A stretch of DNA of 60,000 nt, from NCBI GenBank assembly GCA_950295325.1, contig OX485803.1:58235554-58295553 (forward strand), in the 5' to 3' direction. Shown here in pieces: positions 1 to 11,774 of this stretch (positions within the stretch are counted from its first letter, which is position 1; each line of letters opens with the position of its first letter). The position numbers and the translations under genes were made by a program. A model generated the notes under the pieces. The model ran no database searches. It was not told where the DNA came from and saw only the letters and a list, made by a program, of their open reading frames with translations. Origin of the DNA: Polytrichum commune. Taxonomy: Eukaryota > Streptophyta > Polytrichopsida > Polytrichales > Polytrichaceae.

Positions 1-153
1 ATTTGATGACGTTTTGGTGTAAGTTTTTCATGAGGGTTTTCATATTAGTTTTAGGTCATAACATAAAATAACTAAGCCTACTCCCCTTGCATCCTTTCTA
101 AAAGGAGAGGGGAGTGGCAAGTCTACAAAACTATCAACCAACACCGCCACTAA

Positions 154-652
154 GGGCCACTTCACACACGAGATTGAGAGCCTGTGACCATTACACTTCA
201 AGCACTCTCATTGGTGGAAAAGGTGGAGCCAGTCCAAGTTTGCTTCACACTACGCTTGAGGGACCAACAGAGTATGCGAATGCAAGATGGATGTAAAGTC
301 TACATGGATTCCTACATGGCATCAAATGGATCATGTTTCATGGTCACTTGGACTATTTCCAAAAGCCACCTCTTGGAGGTAGGCCTAACACAAAACCGGG
401 AGACCATGGCACTCCGAACGCTCACAACCGTTGGTCTATTCTATTTTATCATGCATGAGGACCCACATGAATAGAAATCCATTAAAATACCATTTGGTTG
501 AGGGCCTGGTCACATATGACTTCACACTACACTCAAGGATCCGTGACCACACGACATGAGTTTGGAGGTGTGTTGGAACGGCCTTTGGACACTTTCTTTT
601 GGGCTCTCACAATTTCACAGTCACGGCTCGTGGCTCGTGTGTGAAGTGGCCC
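154..652. mobile_element. MITE, family A copy 1 (499 bp)
   Basis: The ends are inverted repeats: GGGCCACTTCACACACGAG on the left and its complement on the right. TAA directly repeats outside both ends (151-153 and 653-655), a 3-bp target duplication as made by PIF/Harbinger (Tourist-like) elements. Two shorter relatives lie at 15077-15430 and 47173-47510. Short open frames inside it show no recognisable protein, so it is non-autonomous. Confidence 0.8.
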
Positions 653-655
653 TAA

Positions 656-1796
656 TACTTGGCCACCAGGTTGCTGACTTGGCTCCAAATATAACATAGT
701 TAGGTTTAGGCAATAGGTAAGAAGCATATACAAGTTGGTGAAATCTACTGGTAATATTAGAAATCTTGTAGCATCCGCCAGTTCAATTATCAGATGGTGA
801 ACGATATTCAGGCCGAACACAATGCATTTTGAGTGTAATCGAAACTACCCCCTTACAAGTGGGTGGATGATTCAGTCCAATATAAGCTCAATAGACTTAT
901 TTGCAATCTTTGATTCCAATTTATACATTATTTTGTTTAAGATAGCAATTTTTAGTCTCTAGAATAGTTGGAACGTTTTCACCCTTCTTCTCCTCCGGTT
1001 CGTCCTACCGCTCAAATGGAGGCCACACACGCCCAAAACTGCAGGACTCCACAAAAAGTTGTCTCGGACTGGACATGTGAAACCTGGATGTTTTGAGACT
1101 TGGGGCCACACTGCATGTGCAAATGAGTTGTGGTTTTCATTGGTTTAGTGACACCCCACCTCAAAGATGAATACTTTACAAAAAGATCAAAATATTAACT
1201 TTAAGCATGTAAAACTTGATGTTGCATTCTTATCGGCTCCCAAAATGATGGGCCATGTTTTCCCCCCATCATTTTTCAAGAGTTGGTAGTCTCATGGGGA
1301 GGCAAACCCTCATTCCCAACTACCATTTCAACAAGGAATCAACTTTTCATTTAGCTCCCGGAATGCTAGGAAGGTGGCGTCAATGAAGGAAACCGGTAGT
1401 TTCACAGCCTATGTGCCCTGACATTTGGTAGGTATTTTGAAAATTCACCTCATACACTGTGATGGAGAAGAGAACAAGGGAAAATTCAATTGAAAATCTT
1501 AAGCTTACAAGGGTCATAAACATAACCTTATTAAGGGTCACTGCAAGTTGAGTGGGGCCAAGAATAAGTCAAGTAGTATTCCGAACTATACCTCAATTAT
1601 TTCCTCTTACCAACAAATTCAGCCTCATAAACTCAGGTGAAGCACTCTGATTGATTTTATTAGAATGAAACAACTGATAGCAACCGAATAATGTTATGAA
1701 CTAGAAGCTCTAAGAGGAAGCCAAATATGTTTGACACGGGGCAAAAACAAATTCAGTATATGCTTTGCATGTAGAATTATGTTCTAGTACAATTTA
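656..1796. other. No gene seen
   Basis: This is AT-rich intergenic sequence. No frame shows a known domain. The stretch around 832-960 shares short words with 22490-22600 and may be a decayed dispersed repeat, but no ends can be defined. Confidence 0.5.
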
Positions 1797-2452
1797 GAGG
1801 ATGTTTACGCCATGGACCATGAAGTCGTCCCACGGCCCTATACAATCTGTAATTGGCTGTTGAATTCATCCCAAGACCACTTCGGTTTACACCAAAGGAA
1901 AAAATGTCAGAATGTCCATGACCATGAAGTTCGAGGTCCCCAAAAGACATGATTTAAAGCCTACATTATCCACCAACATGGTCCAACAAGTTTTGTGGTG
2001 GGAGAGGCAAAAGAGGAGCTTTAATAAGAGAAGATGTTGTTATGATGAATTTATGATGAATTGTTTTTGAGGGGCAAGAGAAGATGAAGAGAAGAAAATG
2101 GTCAAACTTGACTTTTTTTTCAAAACCGCCATTTTTGGGTGTATATCTAAAAAATCGACACATTCACTTTTTGATGCATGGTCATTCCTCTTGATCCACA
2201 TTCGGTTTACACCTAGTGAAGGGCTGGGACGAACCAACCCGTACATTGGTTCCTTGGAGGCAAGGGTTTAGGCATCCAACAAGGAACGAGTGTATGGATT
2301 GGTTCGCCCAAATCCCTAGCGAGGGGCCCAAAAACCATGTAAGTTGATTTTTTTAAGAAAATAGATCGTGGAAGTTGGACCATGATGTCAGGCCATGGGA
2401 AAAGGCCATCTTTCCATGGTCTGACTTCATGGTCCATGGTGTAAACCGGCCC
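1797..2452. mobile_element. Tourist-like MITE, family B copy 1 (656 bp)
   Basis: The right end, read inward, begins GGGCCGGTTTACACCATGG. The left end is a degenerate version, GAGGATGTTTACGCCATGG. TTA flanks both sides (1794-1796 and 2453-2455). Internal blocks match the element at 6594-7015 in opposite orientation, for example the segment around 2165-2215 against 6700-6745. No coding capacity is seen. Confidence 0.7.
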
Positions 2453-2578
2453 TTAACTGAGCCACATATAAATGGTTCAGAGGAACTTAATGGAGGATCT
2501 GGCATTAAAGAGCCGCAATCTGACCACCAAGTCAAATAGAATGAAACAGTAGCTGTAAAGTTCACCACAACCCTGGAA

Positions 2579-2629
2579 TATATATATATATATGCATATA
2601 GACTCCACTTATACACACACACACACACA
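2579..2629. repeat. TA and CA microsatellites
   Basis: A TA run at about 2579-2593 is followed by a CA run at about 2613-2629. Confidence 0.9.
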
Positions 2630-2754
2630 ATGGGGTCTTTTGGGATTTCACTGCAATCCGCATGTGCACTGAGACCATTAATTTTTTTAAGTGTTTGGTG
2701 AAATGTTTTGGGTTCCACATGCCATGTCACGGGCCGGCAAGTGTTAATGAACTG

Positions 2755-2972
2755 CACTAACTTGTCTAATTAGTGTGGGTTACCATTCGGAGTTATGTGT
2801 TGCTATGATTTTTTACAAGCATTATCGTTTTTTTACCAACAAAGTTATATTATGATCTTCGGTGTGAATACTTATTACTTATGTCATTTGGGTTTAGAAT
2901 GATACTCTCAGCAGAGTGTTATAGTAATGCGTAACTCCAAATGGTGACCCACACTAATTAGACAAAATAGTG
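2755..2972. mobile_element. CACTA-ended MITE, family C copy 1
   Basis: The left end reads CACTAACTTGTCTAATTAG. The right end, complemented, reads CACTATTTTGTCTAATTAG. The inverted repeat continues inward through GTGTGGGT(T/C)ACCATT and GGAGTTA for about 45 bp in all. Relatives lie at 11062-11288 and 12137-12341. The CACTA terminus suggests a CACTA-superfamily derivative, but no clean 3-bp duplication is visible. Confidence 0.65.
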
Positions 2973-3872
2973 TAGTACGGTTTGAGAAGGTGGATTGAAC
3001 GGCAGTCATTATATGTCAATTATTAATAATTTATCAGCCTATGACATTCAAAGTTGTGGGGTTGATCACACCGGCCAGTTCTAACACCATCCGTCCGCGT
3101 TTCCGGCTGTAATAGTGTGAAAAGTGGTGGGCCAACATGTATTTCTACATATAGTCCGCAACAGTTTCACAGATGGCACCAAACGGAACGTTTGGCGTGA
3201 TCGAGGCATGAGAGAGCAACAAACTTTGCAATTTTTTTTGAAAGATGGCAAGCTTGCAGTTGTTGGCTCTCCCAATGAAGATCCTAACCTATGCTTATAT
3301 GGTTTGCGGGCATATGACAGAGACTTCCAAAATCTACCTACACTTTTGGCAATTGGGTTCCGTTAGCAATTGTGAATTGTGAAGACTGTCGTTTTAAGCG
3401 TCAAAGGTATGAGATGACCCTAAACTACCGGGTGATAGTGGAGAGGTACCCATTTCCGAATGAAGTGGTTGGCGGTTCGATTTCAACTATGAAACCTTCT
3501 CTCCTTTTGATGGGAAAAAAACTAGCTAGGAGGTAGGAAGCCAAGAGCCCACGCTGCACCAAGAGGCTTCTTGAGTAGGGTAAGGCCAATGGGCTCAAAT
3601 TCACATCGGATTGGCTAACGTTGGTTATTTATTCATTTAAGCATCAAAGATCGGAGTTGAGATGCAAACGTTATAAGAGGTCAGAATAAATATTCTTCCT
3701 TCTCTTTCAATGATTACATAAATCTAATTGGCTTAAAAATTGACTTGGATGTAGCCTTTATATATATATATAAAATACATATTTGGTGTGCTATTGATGA
3801 TGACAATGATTGTGTCTTGTTTGCACCAATGTCCGGGGATGTGGTTATATGCTAGAAATGTCAAGCAAACCA
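2973..3872. other. No gene seen
   Basis: No supported gene. A possible polymerase III B-box-like word (GGTTCGATTTC) at about 3474-3484 hints at a tRNA-derived SINE, but no A box, tail or duplication could be confirmed. Confidence 0.45.
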
Positions 3873-4109
3873 TTGAATTTTCTCACTTGGAATGTCAAAG
3901 GTATGTTGGGGCGGGCTTGGGGCAAACCAAGCATGCTAAGGAAGACAAGAAAGGTCCTTCGAGCTAAGATTAGTTCAATGACAATGAAACCGCAAGTGAT
4001 TTTTCTTTCAAGAGCACACATTTCCTCTCCATCTCTTAGCCGCCATCATCTACACTATAGGCTTACGAGCTTAGTGATTGACAAGGTATCGCCATATCTC
4101 AGCATGTAG
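3873..4109 (+). pseudogene. LINE endonuclease N-terminal remnant
   Basis: The plus-strand frame contains LNFLTWNVKGMLG followed about 40 residues later by PQVIFLSRAHIS. These resemble the first two conserved blocks of the apurinic-type endonuclease of plant non-LTR retrotransposons (W-N-hydrophobic-G, then P-D-hydrophobic-hydrophobic-x-L-x-E). The expected catalytic Glu of the second block is Arg here (LSRAH instead of LQETH). The frame stops at 4109 with no reverse transcriptase after it. It is read as a short dead fragment, and chance resemblance is not fully excluded. Confidence 0.4.
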
Positions 4110-5124
4110 CCATATCCATAATTTGTACGAGCCTCACCGATTTTAGAAATCACATTTCATATACTCATGGGTTTGAATTTTATCCTCATACTTGACATTG
4201 ATGATCAAAATACAACACTTGTATTTGCATCCAGGGACCCCATTCTTCACAAACATTCGAATATTCGACTGATTCTTTTATTTAAAAAGTTACATTTAAA
4301 GAATAAGTTGATTTTAGATAGGGTCATAATTAACTTAAAATGGAAGCATGTAGCTTAAATACATGGACTGCTAGGTGGCCCCACAAAAAAAAAGTCCAAT
4401 TTTTTTGATCCCGACCAAAAATTGTATCCCACCTTGCCAATTTAAAATAATAATAACAAGAAAACGGTAGAACCGTGAGGCTCTGTCCTTTGATATGAGA
4501 GACTACAATTGTAGCTGATTACTTTGTTCATGGCTATTCACTATACCAAACCTTTCTTGAATTTTGTGCACCTTCTTCTCAAATACGGGTCAAGGATTGA
4601 AGCTACTCATTTATCACCCAAAATTATTAAAAAAAATAATCAAGAACTGCCGAAATAACTATAGTTAACTAGATTTCTTTCAATGCATTTTAGGGAGCAC
4701 TTATATATATATATATACTATAGATAAACTATAGATAACATTCACATTAAATAAAGTGGACCAAACATAACAAGAACAAGTAACATCCAAGTGTGAACAC
4801 AAAGTGGTTAGGAAATTTGCTCTTGAAACGAAGAAGTTGATGCATAGTCTCTGTCCTACAGACAGAGCCAATAAAAATTGCCCTTGCATTCTTGAAGACT
4901 GCTTGTTCACAAAACCCATATTGAGTGCACTTCACCTTCAAGGTCTCTCTCTCTCTCCCTCCCTCCGTCCGTGCGCACAGTTGACTTGGATGTGTTATTC
5001 TTTAGCGAGATGGGCAACAATTTTTGATCGGGATTTTTTTTTTAAATGTTTTTTTTTTTTTTTTTTTTTGGTGAGGTTTGCTCCGGGTGCTGGATCACAG
5101 GCCGGAAAGTCCGAAGGGGGAGAG
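4110..5124. other. No gene seen
   Basis: AT-rich sequence with a TA run near 4703-4720, a CT-rich patch near 4945-4965 and long T tracts at about 5031-5069. No coding signal is seen. Confidence 0.5.
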
Positions 5125-5127
5125 TTA

Positions 5128-5742
5128 GGGGCGGTTTACACTATGGACCAAGAGCCATGACCAAGAAAATTAAATCATTTTCATGGTCATAGCTCTTGGC
5201 CAAGAGCCATGACCAAGAAAATTAAATCATTTTCATGGTCATAGCTCTTGGCCAAGAGCCATGACCAAGAAAATTAAATCATTTTCATGGTCATAGCTCT
5301 TGGCCAAGAGCCATGACCATGAAAAATCAAAAATGGAATTTTGAGTGGATTGGTCACTCTTGTAGTGTAAAGTGGATTTGGACCGGGACAACTTTGGGCT
5401 GATTTTTTTAATATAAATACAGTAACATAAAAAAAAATCGGGGAAAAAATATTAAAAAAATATTAAAAAAGAAATTCGGCCAATGGCTGATTTTCAGCCT
5501 TACGGCTCCCTTGATTTCCGTTGAGTCGAGCATTTTGCCTCGCCTCAACGAAAAACCCGTTGGACCATGACACATTATCCAAATGGCAGATTTTAGTAGT
5601 TTTTGGGGACCTCAAAGTTAGTGGTCATTCTCCTTTTTTCAAGGTAGTGTAAAGCCAAATGGGACCAAGAGCACTTTACTCTCCAATCACAGATTTTAGA
5701 ATTTCATGGTCATGGCTCTTGGTCCATAGTGTAAACCGCCCC
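5128..5742. mobile_element. Tourist-like MITE, family B copy 2 (615 bp)
   Basis: The perfect terminal word GGGGCGGTTTACACTATGG occurs at the left end and its complement at the right end. TTA duplicates at 5125-5127 and 5743-5745. The interior has acquired a triplicated 52-bp hairpin (5148-5328). No coding capacity is seen. The 3-bp T-W-A duplication places it with PIF/Harbinger derivatives. Confidence 0.85.
5148..5328. repeat. Tandem 52-bp self-complementary unit, 3.5 copies
   Basis: Each unit starts CCAAGAGCCATGACCA and ends TGGTCATAGCTCTTGG, so every unit can fold on itself. Units occupy 5148-5199, 5200-5251 and 5252-5303, with a partial fourth. The first three are essentially identical, which implies recent amplification. 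Confidence 0.9.
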
Positions 5743-5745
5743 TTA

Positions 5746-6146
5746 ACGTCCACAGAGAGGCCTCTTTGGCGACTACCTATAATCAACACTACACTGGCCG
5801 TGATTGTTCACCTATCTATTTTGAGCTTGAAATCGCACCTCGGGCAGGATCTGATTGTGTAAATTTGAACTTTTGGAGTTTGGAATCTGGATTCCTGCTG
5901 CCTGCACTTGAAATTAGCAAACTCATAATGGAGGTAGTATAGACAAGAATCTTTAATTTGCCCCTCGCTCACACAATGGTTTCGAGAATAATCCATTCTA
6001 TCAAATACGGCAGCCGAACAAAACAAATTTAAGTACATCATGTGTGTACCTGTTGGGTACGTACGTAGCATGTACCCATCCCCTAATGAAGTTAGCATAA
6101 GTTATATAAGCATCCCTTTTTGGCACTAGATACTCCCTACAAATGT
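5746..6146. other. No gene seen
   Basis: Unique-looking AT-rich sequence without a supported gene or repeat boundary. Confidence 0.45.
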
Positions 6147-7500
6147 CTGGGAAGTTAGTTTTTGGGCAGGCATAGTCGGTCGAGATCCATGTGATTCTAA
6201 ATCCAACCGGTTACATGTTGACATCATCTTCCGGTTTGGCTTCCATTCATTTGAGGAGGTATATTCTTCTATAGATTCCTCTAAAATGACCGGTACTTCT
6301 CCTGAAGTCTCCAACTTCAACCGGTTATTTCATCTGCAACTATCTAATTGCCGGTTCTCCCCAGACATAGCTTTGTGTAGTGTCCGGGGAGATGTTTGGG
6401 CATAAGCCGTCGAGATCCTAGTGTTTCCAAGTCCAACCGGTAACATGTTGACATCTTACGGTTCTACTTCATTAATTTGGGGTACGTTCCCAAATTCCTT
6501 TAAACCGATGGGTAACATTCCTAAGGTCTTGAACTTCAACCAGTTGTTTCTCAAACTCAACCGGTTATTTCATTTGCAACTAAGGGGCGGTTTACACTAT
6601 GGACCATGAAGTCGTCCCACGTAAGAGGCCTATTTTGCGTGGGACGACTTCCATGGTCCGAGTTACTAAAATATTAGTTTTCATGGTTCATGGGCTCTTC
6701 ACTAGGTGTAAACCGAATGTGGACCATGAAGAATGACCATGCACCAAAAAGGCTTAAAACGGCATTTTTCTGACATGGGCCCTTGCTCTTTTTCCCGGAC
6801 CACCTCTTTTGCTTGTCCCAACGGAAAACCCGTTGGACCATGGCAGTGGATAGAGTAGGCTTAAAAAATAATATTTTGTGGACCTCAACCTCCGTGGTCA
6901 CTCTGCCATTTTTTCCTTGGTGTAAACCCAAGTCGTCCCGGGACGACTTCAACGTCCAATCACATCGCTTAGACGACCGTGGGACGACTTCATGGTCCAT
7001 AGTGTAAACCGCCCCTAACTAACCGCCGGTTCTCCCCGGACATAGCTCTGTGCAGTGTCCGAGGAGATTTTTGGGCATAAGCCGTCGAGATCCTAGTGTT
7101 TCCAAGTCCAACCGGTAACATGTTGACATCTTACGGTTCTACTTCATTAATATGGGGTACGTTCCCAAATTCTTTTAAACCGATGGGTAACATTCCTAAG
7201 GTCTTGAACTTCAACCAGTTGTTTCTCAAACTCAACCGGTTATTTCATTTGCAACTAACTAACCGCCGGTTCTCCCCGGACATAGCTCTGTGCAGTGTCC
7301 GGGGAGGTTTTTGGGCATAAGCCGTCGAGATCCTAGTGTTTCCAAGTCCAACTGGTAACATGTTGACATCTTACGGTTCTACTTCATTAATTTGGGGTAC
7401 GTTCCCATATTTCTTTAAAAGGATGGGTAATTTCCCTAAGGTCTTGAACTTCAACCAATTGTTTCTCAAACTCAACCAATTCATCTATAACGAGTAACCG
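6147..7500. repeat. Tandem repeat of about 240 bp, four units
   Basis: Units begin near CCGGGGAGATTTTTGGGC and end near GCCGGTTCTCCCCGG, so each has short complementary ends. Starts are about 6389, 7059 and 7299, with a diverged unit before them from about 6147. The two later units are 240 bp apart. The 6389 unit is 245 bp once the inserted MITE is removed. Diverged single copies lie near 11775-12010, 32541-32770 (opposite strand) and 46313-46550, so the unit is also dispersed. AACCGGTT words recur throughout. Confidence 0.8.
6594..7015. mobile_element. Tourist-like MITE, family B copy 3, nested (422 bp)
   Basis: Ends are GGGGCGGTTTACACTATGG and its complement, with TAA at 6591-6593 and 7016-7018. 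It sits inside a 240-bp tandem repeat unit. The neighbouring unit near 7246-7270 keeps the uninterrupted target (GCAACTAACTAACCGCC), so the empty site is visible in the same window. Confidence 0.92.
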
Positions 7501-8740
7501 GTTCTCACCATTCATTGACTATTAGCCTTGGCACATGAGTGATGGAGAGGGCATGCCACAAAGGTAGTTGTCACAATTGCTTTGGTGGAGGTGGCAACAA
7601 CTACAACCCAAGTGGCAAATGTCGGGGAGGTGGGCCCATTTAAGAACTTGTGGAGACTACTCCCAGTACGGGGCCCACCATGGCGGCACCTCCTTCACCT
7701 GGGCAACCCTTTGCTCGTGTGCAAGGTCCTTGAGTAGTTGGCTTCAAACAATACGTTTTGCTTCTTCTACTTCTTCTATTTCCCAATTTGTTTTTTTGCA
7801 TCAATTCGTGATTTTGCATTGATAAAAAAAAAACGTGATACATCTCATTAAGTTCTTTAGTGAGCTATGCAAGTTGAGCTTGAGAGAGACACCAAGAGAT
7901 CATTCAAAGAACGGAACATCTTGTATAGGTTTTCTTTGCGATTGTGAAAATGACTCACATGTGCCAAGGGAATGTAGAGAGGAGCTACTAAATTCAGTGT
8001 TGAATACGGCCTCCCAAAAAACAGTATTAGTTATATCCCATGACAATTTCCATGTGATTTGCAAGCCAATATAGCATTGCATAGGGGTTGAGTGATGATG
8101 TTATCAGAGATTGAAAATATGTATAGACCAACAAAATGACCCAAAAATGGGAGTAGAACAACTACAAACTGAGGGTAACCCATCTCAATGGTTGTGGGTT
8201 TGAACCCCCTGAAGGCTGTTTTAGACACGCGACCAAAGGTTGTGAGAAAAAATGGTGTAAGATTTTTCATGGGTATGGTCGATAGTCTGAAGACCATGAC
8301 CAAGAGAAATCCATATTACTTTTTAATATCTTGGTCATGGGATATAGTGTAAAGTGAACTTAGACCATGATGTAGTGATTCAATAAAGCACACAATTAGG
8401 GCGAGATGATTAGCAAATCCAAACCATGCATGTTGCCATTTTCCTCATGACTTTTGGAGCTCATACGAATATCATATTAGTTATCAAGTGAAGATTATCT
8501 TTCTTATTAAATGATCATATAACCCCACTCCCCTCCCTCCTTCCAAGACCCAAATCATGTTGAGTGTGGAGCCTGAAATGTTTAACAAATTTTGAGCATG
8601 TTATGAGCCCAAAATGGTTGCTCATATTTGTTTTATGTTTAGAATTTATTTAGAATTGCATTTGGAGTGTTATTGAAACAATCAAAAGTATAAAAAGAGT
8701 GGGGCTTGGTGTGGTTTATGTTTTAGGCCTTAAGCCTAGT
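7501..8740. other. No gene seen; partial dispersed repeat
   Basis: No recognised gene. The stretch at about 8375-8620 shares blocks with family D (GATGATTAGCAAATCCAAA, then GGAGCTCATACGAATATC). Around 8283-8350 there are family B-like words. A TATA-like TATAAAAAG lies at about 8691 but has no gene attached. Confidence 0.45.
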
Positions 8741-8937
8741 TTGTATGGTTAATTAGAAGCTTAGTGACATTAGGGAGTGTTTTGGTTAAGTGAGTAGTGT
8801 GTGATGAAGCAAGGGGGAGGGCCTTTGGTTTAAATGTTTGATTTAGAACATGTTCTTGTTGGTTTAGGGGGTGAGGGTTTAGTGGATAGGATAAGGTCTT
8901 ACTAAGTAGGAGAAGGTTAAGGGGTTTGTGGTCTTGG

Positions 8938-9020
8938 GTGCCCTCTCCTCCTCTTCCTCTCCTCTCTTCTTTCTTCTTCTTCCTCTCCTCTCCTCTCCTC
9001 TCTCTTCTCTCCTTTCCTCC
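8938..9020. repeat. CT-rich pyrimidine tract
   Basis: About 80 bases of almost pure C and T on the plus strand. Open frames across it on either strand are compositional. Confidence 0.85.
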
Positions 9021-9169
9021 CAAGGAGGTTGAGCTCTTAGAGCTTGGGAGAATGTGGGAATTAGGGGGAGACTTATTAGAATTAGTGGAATTAGGTAGGT
9101 GCATTAGGTGGAAGACTTATGGGAATTAGCGGAATTAGGTAGGGGGATTAGGTAGTGGACTTAGGGGCA

Positions 9170-9660
9170 TTAAGGGAGCTGGTTGCAGCTTACTGCTGGA
9201 AACTAAGGGAGTTGGTTGCAGCCTACTGCTGGAAACTAAGGGAGCTGGTTGCAGCCTACTGCTGGAAACTAAGGGAGCTGGTTGCAGCTTACTGCTGGAA
9301 ACTAAGGGCGTTGGTTGCAGCCTACTGCTGGAACTAAGGGAGTTGGTTGCAGCTTACTGTTGGAAACTAAGGGAGCTGGTTGCAGCCTACTGCAAGAAAC
9401 TAAGGGAGTTGGTTGCAACTTACTGCTGGAAACTAAGGGAGCTAGTTGCAGCCTACTGCTGGGAACTAAGGGCGAGTTGGGCATTAAGGGCGTTGGTTGC
9501 AGCCTACTGCTAGAAACTAAGGGAGTTGGTTGCAGCTTACTGCTGGAAACTAAGGGAGCTGGTTGCAGCCTACTGCTGGAAACTAAGGGAGTTGGTTGCA
9601 GCTTACTGCTGGGAATTAAGGGCAAGCTGGTTGCAGCCTACTGCTGGGAACTAAGGGATA
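9170..9660. repeat. 33-bp minisatellite, about 14 copies
   Basis: The core GGTTGCAGCCTACTGCTGG recurs at about 9181, 9214, 9247, 9280, 9312, 9344, 9378, 9411, 9444, 9494, 9527, 9561, 9594 and 9628. The unit is 33 bp, a multiple of three, so long frames stay open on both strands and read as an 11-residue repeat (plus strand LRELVAAYCWK). Single-base gaps and longer spacers near 9330 and 9470 break each frame, which argues against a real protein. Confidence 0.9.
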
Positions 9661-11061
9661 GTTGCATTACATAGGCCGGTTATGGGCCGGTTATGGGGGT
9701 TGGTTATGAGCATGGGCTAGTAAATTAGGAAGGGGGAGAGGAATTAGACTAGGGATTCCACTCACTAGTGAATTAGAACGGGTGGCCTCATATAAATTAG
9801 AGGGTAGTATAAGGGGAGGAGCTTTTAGTAGGGATTTGATGGTTGAATTGTAATTAGTGTAGGTAGAAGGGAATAATAGAGAAGAGCATTTTTCAATGCT
9901 TGTACTCGTATTATGGAATAAATTGGTGTGCAAGAATTGATGGGAATTGAAATGGAGTTTTATGAAGTTGGTGAGAGGGAGCTATGTGAAACGAATGTGA
10001 TACCCATTCCCTCACCCGGACTAGGACGCTTAAGGGTGGGTGGTTTGGCCTCACACATGTGATCTAATTATTTTTCAAGACATGTCTTTTTTTTTTGGTG
10101 TTTGCTCTGAGACCCACACCTAATCACACATCACTCAAATATAAGTGTTCATCCATGACAAGTAACCAAATTAGGCCCGCTCACCATAAGGTATGCGGCT
10201 TTATTGTGGCCGCTTCCAACTCCGTAGACAAATTTTGATCGTCAGGTTGGATCGGGAGTTGTCTCATCTGGTTAGCAATTACGAATCATAAAGACCATCA
10301 TTCCAAGTTTCAAAATCAGAGTTATAAGATGAAAAGGCTATACAAACTCAAATAAAAAAATTCTTTCTCTTTCATCAATCACGTAGGCCCGATTGGATTC
10401 ATTATCAAACCCATAATTGAAGCACATACTCCAATCTGGTCATAACACGCATCTTTGTGGCGTTCATTCTTGAACTAAAAGCCCTTGCCTTATACCACAC
10501 AAATATAGGTGTTGGATTCATATGAGCCACCGCATGAAGGCCCACATACCTTACTTCCACAAGGATCTCACACATTCAACTTCAAACTCTACACACTCGT
10601 CAACACTTCCATGTGGCCCACCAAAGCACTCGACGTGGGGTGTGCAAAGGGAACACAATTGGTGGAGAACGAATGGGCCCATGCCACCGAAGAACGAGAA
10701 TCATTTACCGTTGGTTGATTTGGTCTCACCCCAATCACAAGGTGCCGCTTGCCCAATTTTGTGAGATTCTTTAGAAGTCATCATCTCCCCTTTCCATGAA
10801 GAATTGGAACATTTCGCAATTGTTTATGTCACCGAGTGCTATGAGCCAACCGTCACTCGTGTAAACCAAGATTCCAATGCAAGTGACGTATGCACATTGT
10901 ATGACTGAACCCGAATAGGAACACGCACCAATTGGGATAATCGGTGTAGTCACCCCTCCCAAAGTGATCAAATTCTCTTAGATTGTAGAGCAGTTGATCA
11001 TTGTTAGAATGCATAAATCGTTGGGTAGTCATACATCGGTGCCCTATATTCACGACCACTA
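9661..11061. other. No gene seen; partial family D repeat
   Basis: No supported gene. The segment at about 10105-10195 matches one end of dispersed family D (ACTCAAATATAAGTGTTC, then AGGCCCGCTCACCAT). Confidence 0.45.
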
Positions 11062-11288
11062 CACTAAATATTGTATTTAGTGTCACCTACTATTTGGAGT
11101 TACAAAATGCTATATGTTTATACTATTAACATGTGTATTTTTTTTATGAAGTAAAAATGTTAACGTTCTATAATGTCCATGCAACCGATTTGAAAAAGAT
11201 GAGATCCATGAACACCGTACATGCAAGTAAATGGTTATAGCTTTGAGTAATTCCAAATAGTAAGTGACACTAAACACAATATTTGGTG
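11062..11288. mobile_element. CACTA-ended MITE, family C-like copy
   Basis: Long inverted ends of about 40 bp: CACTAAATATTGTATTTAG on the left against CACCAAATATTGTGTTTAG (complemented) on the right. Both continue into GTGTCAC, TACTATTTGGA and TTAC. The inner portion resembles the family C elements at 2755 and 12137. No coding capacity is seen. Confidence 0.7.
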
Positions 11289-11774
11289 TACTTCTCTTAT
11301 AGGCTCTCACGCCACACTTTATGACAAGTTTATCTTCAATACAATGAGTCTATATCTCAAGGAACAGGATGTTGTTTGTGAAGGTTGTTCAACCGTCTCT
11401 CAAAGCTTTTTAAGTAACAAACTTTACAACGCTTTTGAAGACGCTGGAGTTCAAGAGTCAAACTGAACCACAGTAATTGAGGTTAACCCTTAAAGGACAA
11501 TGCTGCCCCACGGGCTTGGTATTATTTTGGGAGAATCTTGTTCAAAACTTCTACTCCATTGCACCAAATGGGGTTTTTAGAATGCCAAATCGAGCACCTT
11601 AGCAAGATCTATACTTCTTTAGAATAGAGCCTATGTAAATTAATTGGTTAATCATGCTTAAAATGAATTTTAAAAGGTATTTTGGGTGTGGTATCGGGAA
11701 AGCATATGTCCTTTAAGGGTTAATTAAAATTTGTGGACCATTTATTGTTCTATTGAGGCTCATCTCCTAAACAA
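11289..11774. other. No gene seen
   Basis: No supported gene or repeat boundary. Confidence 0.45.

Noticed and set aside
184-474. 96-codon ORF near the left edge
   Set aside because: It lies wholly inside a MITE whose other copies do not keep the frame.
8195-8215. tRNA-like B box GGGTTTGAACCCCC
   Set aside because: No cloverleaf, A box or acceptor stem could be drawn. At most it is a decayed SINE.
8736-9129. Long frames on both strands across 8926-9104
   Set aside because: They translate a CT-rich tract into Ser/Leu/Phe or Glu/Arg runs; this is composition, not a gene.
9155-9674. Repeat proteins in overlapping frames on both strands
   Set aside because: The openness follows from a stop-free 33-bp unit; frames break where units lose or gain bases, and no gene context exists.
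8660-10020. Possible LTR (TATAAAAAG near 8691, AATAAA near 9917, TGTGATACCC near 9988)
   Set aside because: No second copy, no target duplication and no adjacent primer-binding site or coding region.
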